Below are positions 1 to 7,585 of a DNA stretch of 64,000 bases, piece by piece. The notes under the pieces are model-generated. The model made no database searches, had not been told where the DNA came from, and was given only the letters and a program-made list of their open reading frames with translations. The translations under genes were made by a program, and so were the position numbers. This stretch comes from Polyangiaceae bacterium (GTDB lineage Bacteria > Myxococcota_A > Polyangia > Polyangiales > Polyangiaceae), in NCBI GenBank assembly GCA_025936045.1, contig JAICUB010000011.1, positions 62,001 through 126,000 on the forward strand, in the 5' to 3' direction. Position 1 is the first letter of the stretch, and each line of letters opens with the position of its first letter.

Positions 1-823
1 AGCTCGAAACGCCGATCGCCGCACGCGCTCCGGCCATGAGCTCGAGGTAGCCGCTGTACCCGCGCTCGCGGAACTTGTCGGGGCTGATCTGGTAGTTGCC
101 CAAAATGGGCATGAATTCGCCGCGTAGGCTCTCCGAGTTGTACGCGACCGCGGCGCCGTACTCCTGGCCCGACTCCCGATCGGTGCGTGTCGATTGTCGC
201 ACCCACATCGTGTGTTCGGGGATGCGCACGCCGAACGGCAGGTTCAGGCGCCCGACGCGCACCGTGACCTCGTTCGAGACGTCGTACCCCAAGTAGAAGC
301 TGCGCGAGATGAGGTTGTACTGGTCGCCTTGGTTCGCGGTGATCTGAGAGGTACGACCGTAGAGGGAACCCGGCGGCGTCTTGATCACGCCGAGGCTGCC
401 CCCCACCGTGACGTTTCCGAACCGGAGCTGCCCGTACACGTCGAGCTGCATCGGAAAGACGCTGAGCTTCTTGTCGCTGTAGTCGGACGCCACGCGGACG
501 CTGCCGCCGAGGAGCACGGAGGTCGGCAGATCCATGAACCAGAGGAAGCGCGACGCAGGTGACGGCTCGGCTTCCTCCGAGTTCTTTCCGTCGTAGTGCA
601 TGCGCAGTAAGAGATCGCTCTGGGCGCGGCCGTAGGCCGTCAGCGTTTCACCGCCCGACGGATCGGCGTGACACACCGGACAGCCGCTGTAGCCGTGCCG
701 GATCATCCACGAGTACGCGTGAGCCGGCTTGGAGACGAACAGCATGCCGACGAGTGGCAAAGCCACCGCGAGCACGCGCCACCAGACTCCCCGCGTCCGG
801 ACCCTGAGCGTCTCTTTCCGCAT
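1..823 (-). CDS. Outer-membrane beta-barrel-like protein with one c-type heme motif (3' end cut by window)
   Basis: The gene runs off the left edge of the window, so only about the first 274 residues are visible. It starts at an ATG (821-823) and encodes an N-terminal signal peptide ending near an AHAYSW site. A single CPVCH heme-attachment motif follows about 48 residues in. After that the protein is rich in alternating aromatic and polar beta strands with Gly/Tyr turns, as in bacterial outer-membrane barrels. I infer a secreted or outer-membrane protein that binds one covalent heme and may link periplasmic electron transfer to the surface. It lies just downstream of the YceI gene on the same strand (48 bp gap). 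The specific family is not recognised. Confidence 0.75.
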   Translation of the reverse strand, partial: MRKETLRVRTRGVWWRVLAVALPLVGMLFVSKPAHAYSWMIRHGYSGCPVCHADPSGGETLTAYGRAQSDLLLRMHYDGKNSEEAEPSPASRFLWFMDLPTSVLLGGSVRVASDYSDKKLSVFPMQLDVYGQLRFGNVTVGGSLGVIKTPPGSLYGRTSQITANQGDQYNLISRSFYLGYDVSNEVTVRVGRLNLPFGVRIPEHTMWVRQSTRTDRESGQEYGAAVAYNSESLRGEFMPILGNYQISPDKFRERGYSGYLELMAGARAAIGVSS

Positions 824-871
824 GAAGGCCCCCTTTATTTGTCGGCAAGGGGGCTGATGTCAATGCCTACC

Positions 872-1420
872 TTACTTCGCGTGGAGTTTGAACTTCGCAT
901 CGACCTTCACGTTCGAATCGACGCAAACGCCGAGATAGCAGGGCTTTTCGATCTTGTGGTCCTCGATGTTCACGTTGAAGTGACCGTCGACCGCATACTC
1001 GCTGCCGTGCCGCTCCGCGGCGTAAGCGACCTTCACGTCGTGTGTCACGCCGTGAAGCCGAAATTTCCCCGGCGCGCTGCCGGAACTTTTCTTCCCGTCC
1101 TCGGGAACCTTGATCGCGCTCTTATCGACGGTGAGGCTCGCGTCCGGCCATTGATCGACGCCGAGATAGCGCTTCGTGTGATTGTCCCTGAGCCCGATGC
1201 CCGTCTTGATGTCCTTCAACGAGGCTTTGAAGACGAGCGCGCCGCCCTGATCGATCGTGATGAGGTTCTCGGCGGTGCCGTTGATCTTGAGACCGCCCGG
1301 ACCGACCGCGGTAAATCCGAGGTTTGGTTTACCGACCACGTCGTAGCCGTCGGCAGCGGCGGCGAAAGCGACGGTCAACGCCATGAGGGCGGTAGCGAGG
1401 GGCGGCAGGCGGTAGCGCAT
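872..1420 (-). CDS. YceI family periplasmic protein
   Basis: This is a 182-residue protein with a signal peptide (MRYRLPP... to about residue 22) followed by a YceI-type lipocalin-like barrel. Typical family features are the NLITIDQGG and KRYLGVDQWP segments and the GKFRLHGVTHDV strand, where YceI proteins have a conserved G-x-LTIxGVT-like strand. YceI proteins bind long isoprenoid or lipid chains in the periplasm and are often found beside cytochromes, as here. The start at 1420 is chosen because AGGAG lies 8 bases upstream and the signal peptide begins there; an upstream ATG at 1552 would add 44 uncharacteristic residues. A CYLGVC cysteine pair near the C terminus may form a disulfide. Confidence 0.88.
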   Translation of the reverse strand: MRYRLPPLATALMALTVAFAAAADGYDVVGKPNLGFTAVGPGGLKINGTAENLITIDQGGALVFKASLKDIKTGIGLRDNHTKRYLGVDQWPDASLTVDKSAIKVPEDGKKSSGSAPGKFRLHGVTHDVKVAYAAERHGSEYAVDGHFNVNIEDHKIEKPCYLGVCVDSNVKVDAKFKLHAK

Positions 1421-1570
1421 CTGAAAATCTCCTGGAGTAGGTGCCGGGACGGTTCTGCGATCAGGCTTACCGCGACCGCAAGAGGTCTCGAAAGTGTAGT
1501 ACGTCACACCCCCCTCGCAGGTTCCCCCGCAGCGCAGGGCTTCGAACTTCACGGGATTTTTGCCGCCTGT

Positions 1571-2233
1571 CTACTTAACCGTCGATCCGTCTCGTCCAGG
1601 CGTTCGCACCAAGGCCACCAGACGCCGCCTACGCGCCGTGAGCGGCCATTCGCACGAGACATCCATTCGTACGGCCCAACCCAGAAGGCTCGGCGGTGGC
1701 TCACGCGCGAGCAGCACCCACACCTCACGGGTGGCGAGCCGCGCCCCCTCCGTGAGCCACTCGGGCGGCGGGAGCGTCGCGCGTGAAATCGCGACCTCGG
1801 CGGAGCCCGCCGGCAACGCTTGGGAGCGGCCACGAACGACACGCACCCCGACGCCGAGCGTCCCCACGACCGTGCGGAGAAATGCGACGCGTTTCTGCAG
1901 CGGCTCGCACAACGTCATTTGCACCCGTGGCTCGAGCAGGGCGAGCGGCACTCCGGGCGCGCCCGCGCCGCTGCCCACGTCGAGCCACGCCCCGCCCGCG
2001 GCGAGCGCCCCCTGACCGAAGAGAGCGACCGCGTCCGCGAGCGTGAGGTCGACGAGCTCCTCCGTGCTCTTCGCGGCCGTCAGATCCATCTTCTCGTTCC
2101 AGCTCACGGTGAGATCGAGCAGCCGGCAGGCGAGCGGCAAAAAGCCGTCCGGAGGCGGGAGACCCGGCGAAAGCGCCGCGAGGACGCGTTCGACGTGCGG
2201 CGACCATCCTGCACCGAGCTGGGCCAAAGCCAT
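1571..2233 (-). CDS. rsmG: 16S rRNA (guanine527-N7)-methyltransferase RsmG
   Basis: RsmG (GidB) methylates N7 of G527 in 16S rRNA using SAM, in the cytoplasm. The 220-residue product has the usual family length. The N-terminal helical part carries the signature WNEKMDLTA (residues 45-53). The SAM-binding loop LDVGSGAGAPG begins near residue 84 and is followed by LCEPLQKRVAFL, the typical acidic-strand/K-R helix. The C-terminal half is more divergent (RREPPPSLLGW-like stretch), but the fold order is intact. It is not next to mnmG or parA/parB here, unlike in many bacteria. It is divergent from the phosphotransferase gene with 26 bp between the starts. Confidence 0.93.
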   Translation of the reverse strand: MALAQLGAGWSPHVERVLAALSPGLPPPDGFLPLACRLLDLTVSWNEKMDLTAAKSTEELVDLTLADAVALFGQGALAAGGAWLDVGSGAGAPGVPLALLEPRVQMTLCEPLQKRVAFLRTVVGTLGVGVRVVRGRSQALPAGSAEVAISRATLPPPEWLTEGARLATREVWVLLAREPPPSLLGWAVRMDVSCEWPLTARRRRLVALVRTPGRDGSTVK

Positions 2234-2259
2234 GTGCCGAGTCTACAAGACGGCCGAGC

Positions 2260-3315
2260 ATGCCCGTGAGCGCAGAACCACCGCCTGACCTCGAGCGCAT
2301 CGGCGCATGGCTCGCGCGCGTGACGAAACGGCCGGGGCCATTTCCGCTCGCGCTCATTCCGGGCGGCGCGTCCCCACGCCGCTTCTACCGCACCGAAGTC
2401 GGCGGGGTGCGGGCGGTCGTCATGCTCGTGCCGCCCGACACCGGAGACGTCGCGTTCGCGCGCGAACGTGGCCGCCGCTGGCCGTTTCTCGAAGTACGCG
2501 AGCTGCTCGCGCGCTCGGGGGTGCGCGTGCCGTCGCTGCTCGCGGAGAGCGTCGCGGACGAGCTCCTGCTCGTCGAGGACCTCGGCGACACCCTCGCGAC
2601 GTACCTCGAGCACCGTCCCGGCGAGCGCGAGCCGCTCTACCGCCTCGCCGTGCGGGACCTCGCGCGGGCACAAGCTGCGCTCGGCGTGTTGCCGGAGGAC
2701 TCCGTCGTGCGCTTGCGGGCGTTCGACGCCGCGCTTTTCCGCTCGGAGCTCGAGCATTTTTGGGAGTGGGGGGTCGCCGCGCGAGCCGTCTCCGCGCCGC
2801 ACGCGCCGTTCGAGCGTGCACGCGATTACCTAGTGAACGAGCTCACGACGCTGCCTCGCGGCTTCACTCATCGGGATTATCAAAGCCGCAATCTCGTCGT
2901 GACGACGCCGCTCCCTTCACCTCCCGCCGAATCTGAGCCCGTCCTCGGCTGGATCGACTTTCAGGACGCGCTGCTGGGCCCTCGCGCCTACGACCTCGTC
3001 GCGCTCCTCTGCGACAGCTACCAACCCTTCGAGCGCGCCTTCGTCGAAGCCCGGCTCGACGACTACGCAGCGGCAAGCGGGCTCACCGTGCTCGAACGCC
3101 GCGAGCTCGGCCGCGAATTCGACCTGCTCACGGTGCAGCGCAAGCTCAAGGATGCCGGCCGCTTCGTCTTCATCGAAAAAAAACGCGGCGATCCGAGCTT
3201 TCTCCCCTTCATCCGCCCGACGCTCGCCATCGTCCTCGACGCCCTCGCGCGCCTGCACGCCGTGCCGGAGCTCCAGGCCCTCGAACCCGTCGTCAAAGCC
3301 GCCCGCGACGCCTGA
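2260..3315 (+). CDS. AmgK-like aminoglycoside-phosphotransferase-family kinase
   Basis: The product has 351 residues and an APH/choline-kinase fold. The Brenner-type catalytic loop THRDYQSRN lies at residues 203-211 (catalytic D206), and the metal-binding WIDFQDA lies at 231-237. The overall arrangement matches the COG3178 group, which includes AmgK. AmgK phosphorylates N-acetylmuramic acid/GlcNAc at the anomeric position during cell-wall recycling. Substrate identity cannot be set from sequence, and no MurU-like nucleotidyltransferase lies in the window. The ATG at 2260 gives full length; a GTG at 2266 is also possible. The gene is divergent from rsmG. Confidence 0.8.
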   Translation: MPVSAEPPPDLERIGAWLARVTKRPGPFPLALIPGGASPRRFYRTEVGGVRAVVMLVPPDTGDVAFARERGRRWPFLEVRELLARSGVRVPSLLAESVADELLLVEDLGDTLATYLEHRPGEREPLYRLAVRDLARAQAALGVLPEDSVVRLRAFDAALFRSELEHFWEWGVAARAVSAPHAPFERARDYLVNELTTLPRGFTHRDYQSRNLVVTTPLPSPPAESEPVLGWIDFQDALLGPRAYDLVALLCDSYQPFERAFVEARLDDYAAASGLTVLERRELGREFDLLTVQRKLKDAGRFVFIEKKRGDPSFLPFIRPTLAIVLDALARLHAVPELQALEPVVKAARDA

Positions 3316-3671
3316 CCGTTCACGCGCAGTCCCCGTTTTTTTGACCGGCGCCCCGCCGCGCCCACCTTCACGGCCCCTGACCTCATAGCGCCGAGTTGGC
3401 GGTCGCCGAACGCAAGTGGCCCGCGTGCCTCCGCCCACCCGTTGCAAGCAGTGAGGGAATTCGGATGGGAAGACGGGCGATGGATACATTCGTGCCGACG
3501 CCAATGGCCGGGCCGACGCGATTCGCGGACGGTGCCGGCTGGCGGCCGTGCCGGCGCTGGCAGCAGGCGACGCGCGCTGTCGTGAGGAGGACCCAGCCCT
3601 CGCAGCAGGAAGATGAGAGCCCTCGAATCCATCGATTGAACTTTCTGCCGTTTCGGGCGTCCAATCCGCCA
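3316..3671. other. Gene-free stretch between phosphotransferase and lipoprotein genes
   Basis: This stretch of about 356 bp separates two plus-strand genes. An open frame extends through it upstream of the next gene, but its translation is rich in Arg/Pro/Trp without any fold-like pattern, so I do not count it as coding. A T7 tract at 3336-3342 just after the stop of the upstream gene may mark a terminator with only a weak short stem. A locally AT-richer patch around 3627-3650 could contain the promoter of the lipoprotein gene. I see no repeat or RNA gene. Confidence 0.5.
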
Positions 3672-4898
3672 GTGACCGGCCTGCCCGCGCGTTCGTGCCG
3701 TTCAATGCTCGTTGGAGCGTTCTCGCTTATCGCATGCGCGCGCGGGCCTGCGACGCATGCTGTCGCCCCGCCCTGCGCGGAAGCGCCGGCGAGCGCATCT
3801 ACGCCGGCGGGCGCGACTGCGCCGGGCGACGCTATTTTCATGCGTGCAAGCGGGGATATGCACGTCTTCGTGCTGCCGGTCGGGAGTGCGCCGGTTCATC
3901 AATTCATCCGTGGGTTACCGGCGAATCTTGCGCTCACGGAGGACGCCGCCGCGCCGACGCGGATCACGGTGCTCGAGCCGCTTCGATTCGAGGCCATCAC
4001 GCTGTTTCCGCCTTACTATCTGACGCGCGAGGTCGAGTACGCGTCACCCCAGGTCACCGTCGCGGCTGGCACGGCGCTCCATCGCGTCCAACGACTCGAC
4101 GCGACTCGCTGTGACGCTTACATCGGCTTTAGCGCAGACTCGGAGCGCCGGCAGCTCGATTTCGACGGCGGGGAGATTTTAGGACAATACGCGCCGGATC
4201 TGGACGTGGGGCCCATCGAGGTGCCGTGCGACGCCCTCGGCGGCTCGAGTGATGACCCGTTGCTCGAAAGCAGCGCGGACGACGACGCCAACGACGACTC
4301 GGAGCATGCGCTCCGGCTCACTCCAACTCGCGACGAGGACGGCTCCGAGCATTACGACGCGCTCAACCTGCAGCTCTTCGAGGAGCCCACGGAGGCGTCC
4401 GCGAGCGTGTCGCTCGAAGGCAGCGAGGACGGCGCGGAGATCCTCGCGAGCAGCTCGGTGAGGCTGCTCGAAAAGCGTCCACGCTGGAAACGGATTCGCC
4501 TCGTCATCAACGGCGCGGTCGCGATCCAAGGCTGGGTGGCGGCGACTGAGTTCGAGCCCGACAACGGCGCTTCCCAAGGGTCCGAACTGCACGGGCGCCT
4601 CGGTGGGTATCATCGTGCCGGACCCACACCGACCTATTGCGCCGGCACGCTGGCCGCGGGCACGCGAATCTTCTCGACGAGCGGAGTCGCGTGGGCGACC
4701 GCCGGGTCGAACGTCGAGGCCGCCTTCGAACGCAAAGGCGCGCGCGTTTACCTCGTGAACTTCCTCGGGCAGTACCGGGACGCGTTTTGCTCGTCCGAGC
4801 GGCACGCCACGGACACGCAGGGTATCGCTGCTTGCCTCGAAGACGCGGAGGTACGGCCCGCAGACGTGACGCTCCGCTGCCCGGCGGGCAAGAACTAG
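3672..4898 (+). CDS. Hypothetical lipoprotein
   Basis: The product is unrecognised. The mature part begins at a lipobox-like LIAC (about residue 21 from the GTG at 3672), preceded by RSCRS and a hydrophobic stretch, so it should be a lipoprotein or secreted protein. The middle carries a strongly acidic patch (SSADDDANDDSE). The C-terminal part contains ordered beta-rich sequence such as RIRLVINGAVAIQGW and a late CSSERH/CLEDAEV cysteine pair. An ATG at 3705 would give a signal peptide with no positive charge, which is why I prefer the GTG at 3672. A much longer frame opens at 3396, but its N-terminal hundred residues look non-coding. Function unknown. Confidence 0.6.
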   Translation: MTGLPARSCRSMLVGAFSLIACARGPATHAVAPPCAEAPASASTPAGATAPGDAIFMRASGDMHVFVLPVGSAPVHQFIRGLPANLALTEDAAAPTRITVLEPLRFEAITLFPPYYLTREVEYASPQVTVAAGTALHRVQRLDATRCDAYIGFSADSERRQLDFDGGEILGQYAPDLDVGPIEVPCDALGGSSDDPLLESSADDDANDDSEHALRLTPTRDEDGSEHYDALNLQLFEEPTEASASVSLEGSEDGAEILASSSVRLLEKRPRWKRIRLVINGAVAIQGWVAATEFEPDNGASQGSELHGRLGGYHRAGPTPTYCAGTLAAGTRIFSTSGVAWATAGSNVEAAFERKGARVYLVNFLGQYRDAFCSSERHATDTQGIAACLEDAEVRPADVTLRCPAGKN

Positions 4899-4902
4899 CG
4901 GC

Positions 4903-5814
4903 TCATTCGCCGAGCACGCGGTCGGCGCCTTCGACGAGGGCCGGCAGCGAGCCGTCGGGGATGCCGGCTGCGTCGGCGAGGTGGCGGAGCAGCTCGAGCT
5001 CACCGAGCGACATGCCGTCGCTCACGAGCGCGACGATGACGGCGGCGGTGACGCCCTCGAGGCCGACCGCGGACGCAAGCAGCGCCTGACCGACGCGCGT
5101 GCCTTCCGCCGCGATGCGCTCGGACGCAGCCGCGGCGCCGAGGTCGCGCAGGCGATCCTCGACGAACGCGTGCTCGTCGTCGCCCGCGCCCATGAACGTC
5201 GCGAGCCGCGCGATGGCGTCGCGCTCACTCGCGTCGACGAGGCCGTCGGCGGCCGCGACGAGGCAGGTCGCTTCGAGGACGGCGCGTCGAGCCGCGGCGC
5301 CTAGCGCCGGTAGTGACTTCAGCGAGCGGAGCGCGCCCTCGAGATTGCCAGCGGCCTTTCCGGGTTTGAACAGCCCTTGCTCGAGGTCGCGCTTGTCCTC
5401 GGCGAGCGCTTTCTTCATCACCTGGCGTCCGCCCGCGACGAAGAGCGGGCCGAGCAGCTTGCGACCGAGCGTCGCCGGCGCATCCGCGGTGAGCTCGACG
5501 TGGGTGGCGTCGGGGCCGAGCGGCACGAAGCGATGCACGAGCACCATGCCCGCGTTGGTGCCCTCGAGGTAACGGATGACGAAGGAGCCGTCGGCGGCGT
5601 CCTCGAGCAGCGACACGTCGTATTGCGGCACGCCCAGGATTCGAAACGTGGTTCTGATCTTGCGCTGGCCCGGCTCGCCGGGTTCCCACTGGTAGTGGAT
5701 ACTCGGGTGGACGTTGTTCCGGATGTGGTGATCGATGTCGCGGTATTGCTGGCGCACGACCTCGGCGGGACGCTCCATGCGAAGTGACGCGGTGATGCGG
5801 ATCGTGTCGGACAT
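4903..5814 (-). CDS. SRPBCC (START-like) domain fused to a TerB-like domain
   Basis: This 303-residue cytoplasmic protein has two parts. Residues 1 to about 140 look like a SRPBCC/polyketide-cyclase-type ligand-binding domain: beta strands alternate with the pattern RYLEGTNAGMVLVHRF and VELTADAPATLG. Residues about 165-300 look like a TerB/tellurite-resistance helical bundle, with the repeated pattern CLVAAADGLVDASERDAIARL, the typical A-D-G-x-x-x-x-x-E-x-x-x-I motif. TerB modules bind metal through acidic residues in this motif. The fusion suggests a lipid- or ligand-sensing protein tied to a metal/stress module, which is inference. It converges with the upstream lipoprotein gene (4 bp apart). 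Confidence 0.75.
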   Translation of the reverse strand: MSDTIRITASLRMERPAEVVRQQYRDIDHHIRNNVHPSIHYQWEPGEPGQRKIRTTFRILGVPQYDVSLLEDAADGSFVIRYLEGTNAGMVLVHRFVPLGPDATHVELTADAPATLGRKLLGPLFVAGGRQVMKKALAEDKRDLEQGLFKPGKAAGNLEGALRSLKSLPALGAAARRAVLEATCLVAAADGLVDASERDAIARLATFMGAGDDEHAFVEDRLRDLGAAAASERIAAEGTRVGQALLASAVGLEGVTAAVIVALVSDGMSLGELELLRHLADAAGIPDGSLPALVEGADRVLGE

Positions 5815-5878
5815 CGTGGCCTCCGGAGACTTACGTGCGGCGCGCGCGAACGGATCAGCGCGCCGCCTCGACGGGATG

Positions 5879-6781
5879 TTACACGCGGTTCGCGAGGGGC
5901 GCGTCGCAGAATTCGACGGCGCTCGGCGCGACGTGCAGGCCCACCTTGACCATGACCTCGCGGATGAGGTCGACGGCGTGGGCCACGCGGTCGAGGGCGA
6001 AATTGACGTAGGAATGCGTGACGCCCATGCCGCTGCCGATCACGCGGCCGGCACGCTCGCTGACGAGAGCCGCGTCGAGCGCGTCTTCGAGCACGCGGCG
6101 CCGGGCGAGCGCCCGCCGCGCGTCGGCTTCGCGATTTTCGTACTTGAGATAGGCAAAGAGCTCCGAGGAGCGCGAGAACCGCGTGGAAGCGAAGGGCGCC
6201 CCCGAGAGAAACGACTTCAGGAGCTCCGGCATGAACGTCGAAACGAGCATGATGTCCGATTCGACCGTGTCTTCCGCGTGCTCGCCGCCGTCGAGCTCGA
6301 AGAGGTACCAGCGCTGCTCACCGCCGATCGACCAGAGCGGTCCGGCGGGCAAGCCCGCGTGAATGCCGCTCACCGCCGCGCCGATCGCGCCGGCGAGCTC
6401 GACCAGCGGAAAGAAGTGACCGTCTCCGGGCCGGCTCTGCACCACGCGCAACGGGCCGCCGCGCGGCGCGGGCGCCACGGCCACCGTGCCGATCCAATCG
6501 TGGAAGCGCGCTTCACCCAAGAGCAAATCGACGAACGCTTCCGCCGCCTCCTGTTCGCGCGCGGCGCCGCTGCCGCCCGGCTGCTCGAGGATCACGTCGA
6601 TCAGGTGGCCGCGCGCGACCCCCGCGCGGGCACGTGCGGCGCGAAAATCGACGGCGTACCGCTCGCGCGTCGCCGTGAGTGCCGCGTCGAGGTCGAGCGC
6701 AGGAGCGCCGCGCGCGGGGTCGACGAGGGCGCGCAGCGTCGTCTCGTCCAAGGGTTCACGCGACCTGACCTCCACGCGCAA
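5879..6781 (-). CDS. Conserved-looking hypothetical protein
   Basis: This 300-residue soluble protein has no signal peptide, no membrane span and no motif I recognise. It contains folded-looking segments such as WYLFELDGGEHAEDTVESD and LIREVMVKVGLHV, and few low-complexity stretches, so it is probably real. The start is a TTG at 6779-6781, preceded by GGAGGAA about 10 bases upstream; a GTG at 6775 has a less suitable spacing. It sits 20 bp upstream of the next minus-strand gene context (rlpA lies on its 5' side), so a shared transcript with rlpA is likely. Function unknown. Confidence 0.65.
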   Translation of the reverse strand: MRVEVRSREPLDETTLRALVDPARGAPALDLDAALTATRERYAVDFRAARARAGVARGHLIDVILEQPGGSGAAREQEAAEAFVDLLLGEARFHDWIGTVAVAPAPRGGPLRVVQSRPGDGHFFPLVELAGAIGAAVSGIHAGLPAGPLWSIGGEQRWYLFELDGGEHAEDTVESDIMLVSTFMPELLKSFLSGAPFASTRFSRSSELFAYLKYENREADARRALARRRVLEDALDAALVSERAGRVIGSGMGVTHSYVNFALDRVAHAVDLIREVMVKVGLHVAPSAVEFCDAPLANRV

Positions 6782-6801
6782 GCTCGCGGTTCCTCCGAAT
6801 T

Positions 6802-7437
6802 CTAACGGGAGCGCTTGGCGCTGCGCTTCTTCACGGGCGGGACGCCGCGTTCGACGATGTCCGCGCGAACGTCGGCGACGCCGCGCGAGAGCATCCCGAG
6901 CTCCTTGGCCGCCGCCGTGGAAAGGTCCAAAATGCGGCCCCTTTTGCCGTAAGGGCCGCGGTCGGTGACGCGCACGTAGACGACCGCGCGCGTGTCGGTG
7001 CGCGTGACGCGGAGCACGGTGCCGAAGGGCAGCGTGCGGTGCGCGGCGGTGAAGCGCCCGGGCTCGAACACTTCGCCGCTGGCCGTCCTGCGTCCCGCGA
7101 AGCTCGAGCCGTAATACGACGCTTCACCGTGGAGCACGCCCTGTGAGCGGCGGCGGCCGTAGCGCGCGACGAGGGCGCGCTCCTCTTCCGAGTAGTCCGC
7201 GCGCGTCGCGGGCTCGCGCGGTTCCTCGGCGGGCGATTCGTCGCTCGCCCTGCGCCGCTCGGGTTCCTCGGCGGGGACGAGCGCGCGGGACGCGGGCGGA
7301 TCCGCCGCGGTGCGAGTGATCGGCGGCGGCGAGCGACAATCCGCGAGCGCGAGCGCAATCCCGCCCCAGTGCGCGAAGCGCAGTACCCACAGACGCTCGG
7401 GGCGCGGTGCTCTCGCCAGATCGAGCCCAAGCGTCAT
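6802..7437 (-). CDS. rlpA: RlpA-like septal-ring lytic transglycosylase lipoprotein
   Basis: This 211-residue protein ends in the double-psi beta-barrel of rare lipoprotein A. The sequence runs GEASYYGSSFAGRRTASGE, then TAAHRTLPFGTVLRVT, then VTDRGPY and RILDLSTAAAKELGM, all hallmarks of the family. RlpA cleaves denuded glycan strands of peptidoglycan at division sites. A lipobox-like ALADC sits at about residues 30-34, giving an outer-membrane lipoprotein, followed by a Glu/Arg/Pro-rich linker. There is no C-terminal SPOR domain, so septal targeting would have to come from elsewhere. It lies upstream of the unknown gene at 5879 on the same strand. Confidence 0.9.
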   Translation of the reverse strand: MTLGLDLARAPRPERLWVLRFAHWGGIALALADCRSPPPITRTAADPPASRALVPAEEPERRRASDESPAEEPREPATRADYSEEERALVARYGRRRSQGVLHGEASYYGSSFAGRRTASGEVFEPGRFTAAHRTLPFGTVLRVTRTDTRAVVYVRVTDRGPYGKRGRILDLSTAAAKELGMLSRGVADVRADIVERGVPPVKKRSAKRSR

Positions 7438-7585
7438 CCAGCATGAAGCTAGACCGACAACCTATGCCCACACAATCACACTCGCGCCGCACACCCGCGT
7501 GAACGGCGCGAGTCTCCAATCATTTCGCGACGAAGCGCGTGCGCGGCCGCTGACGCACGCACGCGCTCTTTTTGTTTTCACTCCC

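Noticed and set aside
668..1786. Plus-strand open frame of about 372 codons across YceI
   Set aside because: It covers the YceI gene in the opposite direction and lacks any recognisable domain or start signal; shadow frame.
3396..3671. N-terminal 92 residues of the open frame before the lipoprotein
   Set aside because: Composition is rich in Arg, Trp and Pro without pattern, and it precedes a good signal peptide, so a signal sequence would be buried.
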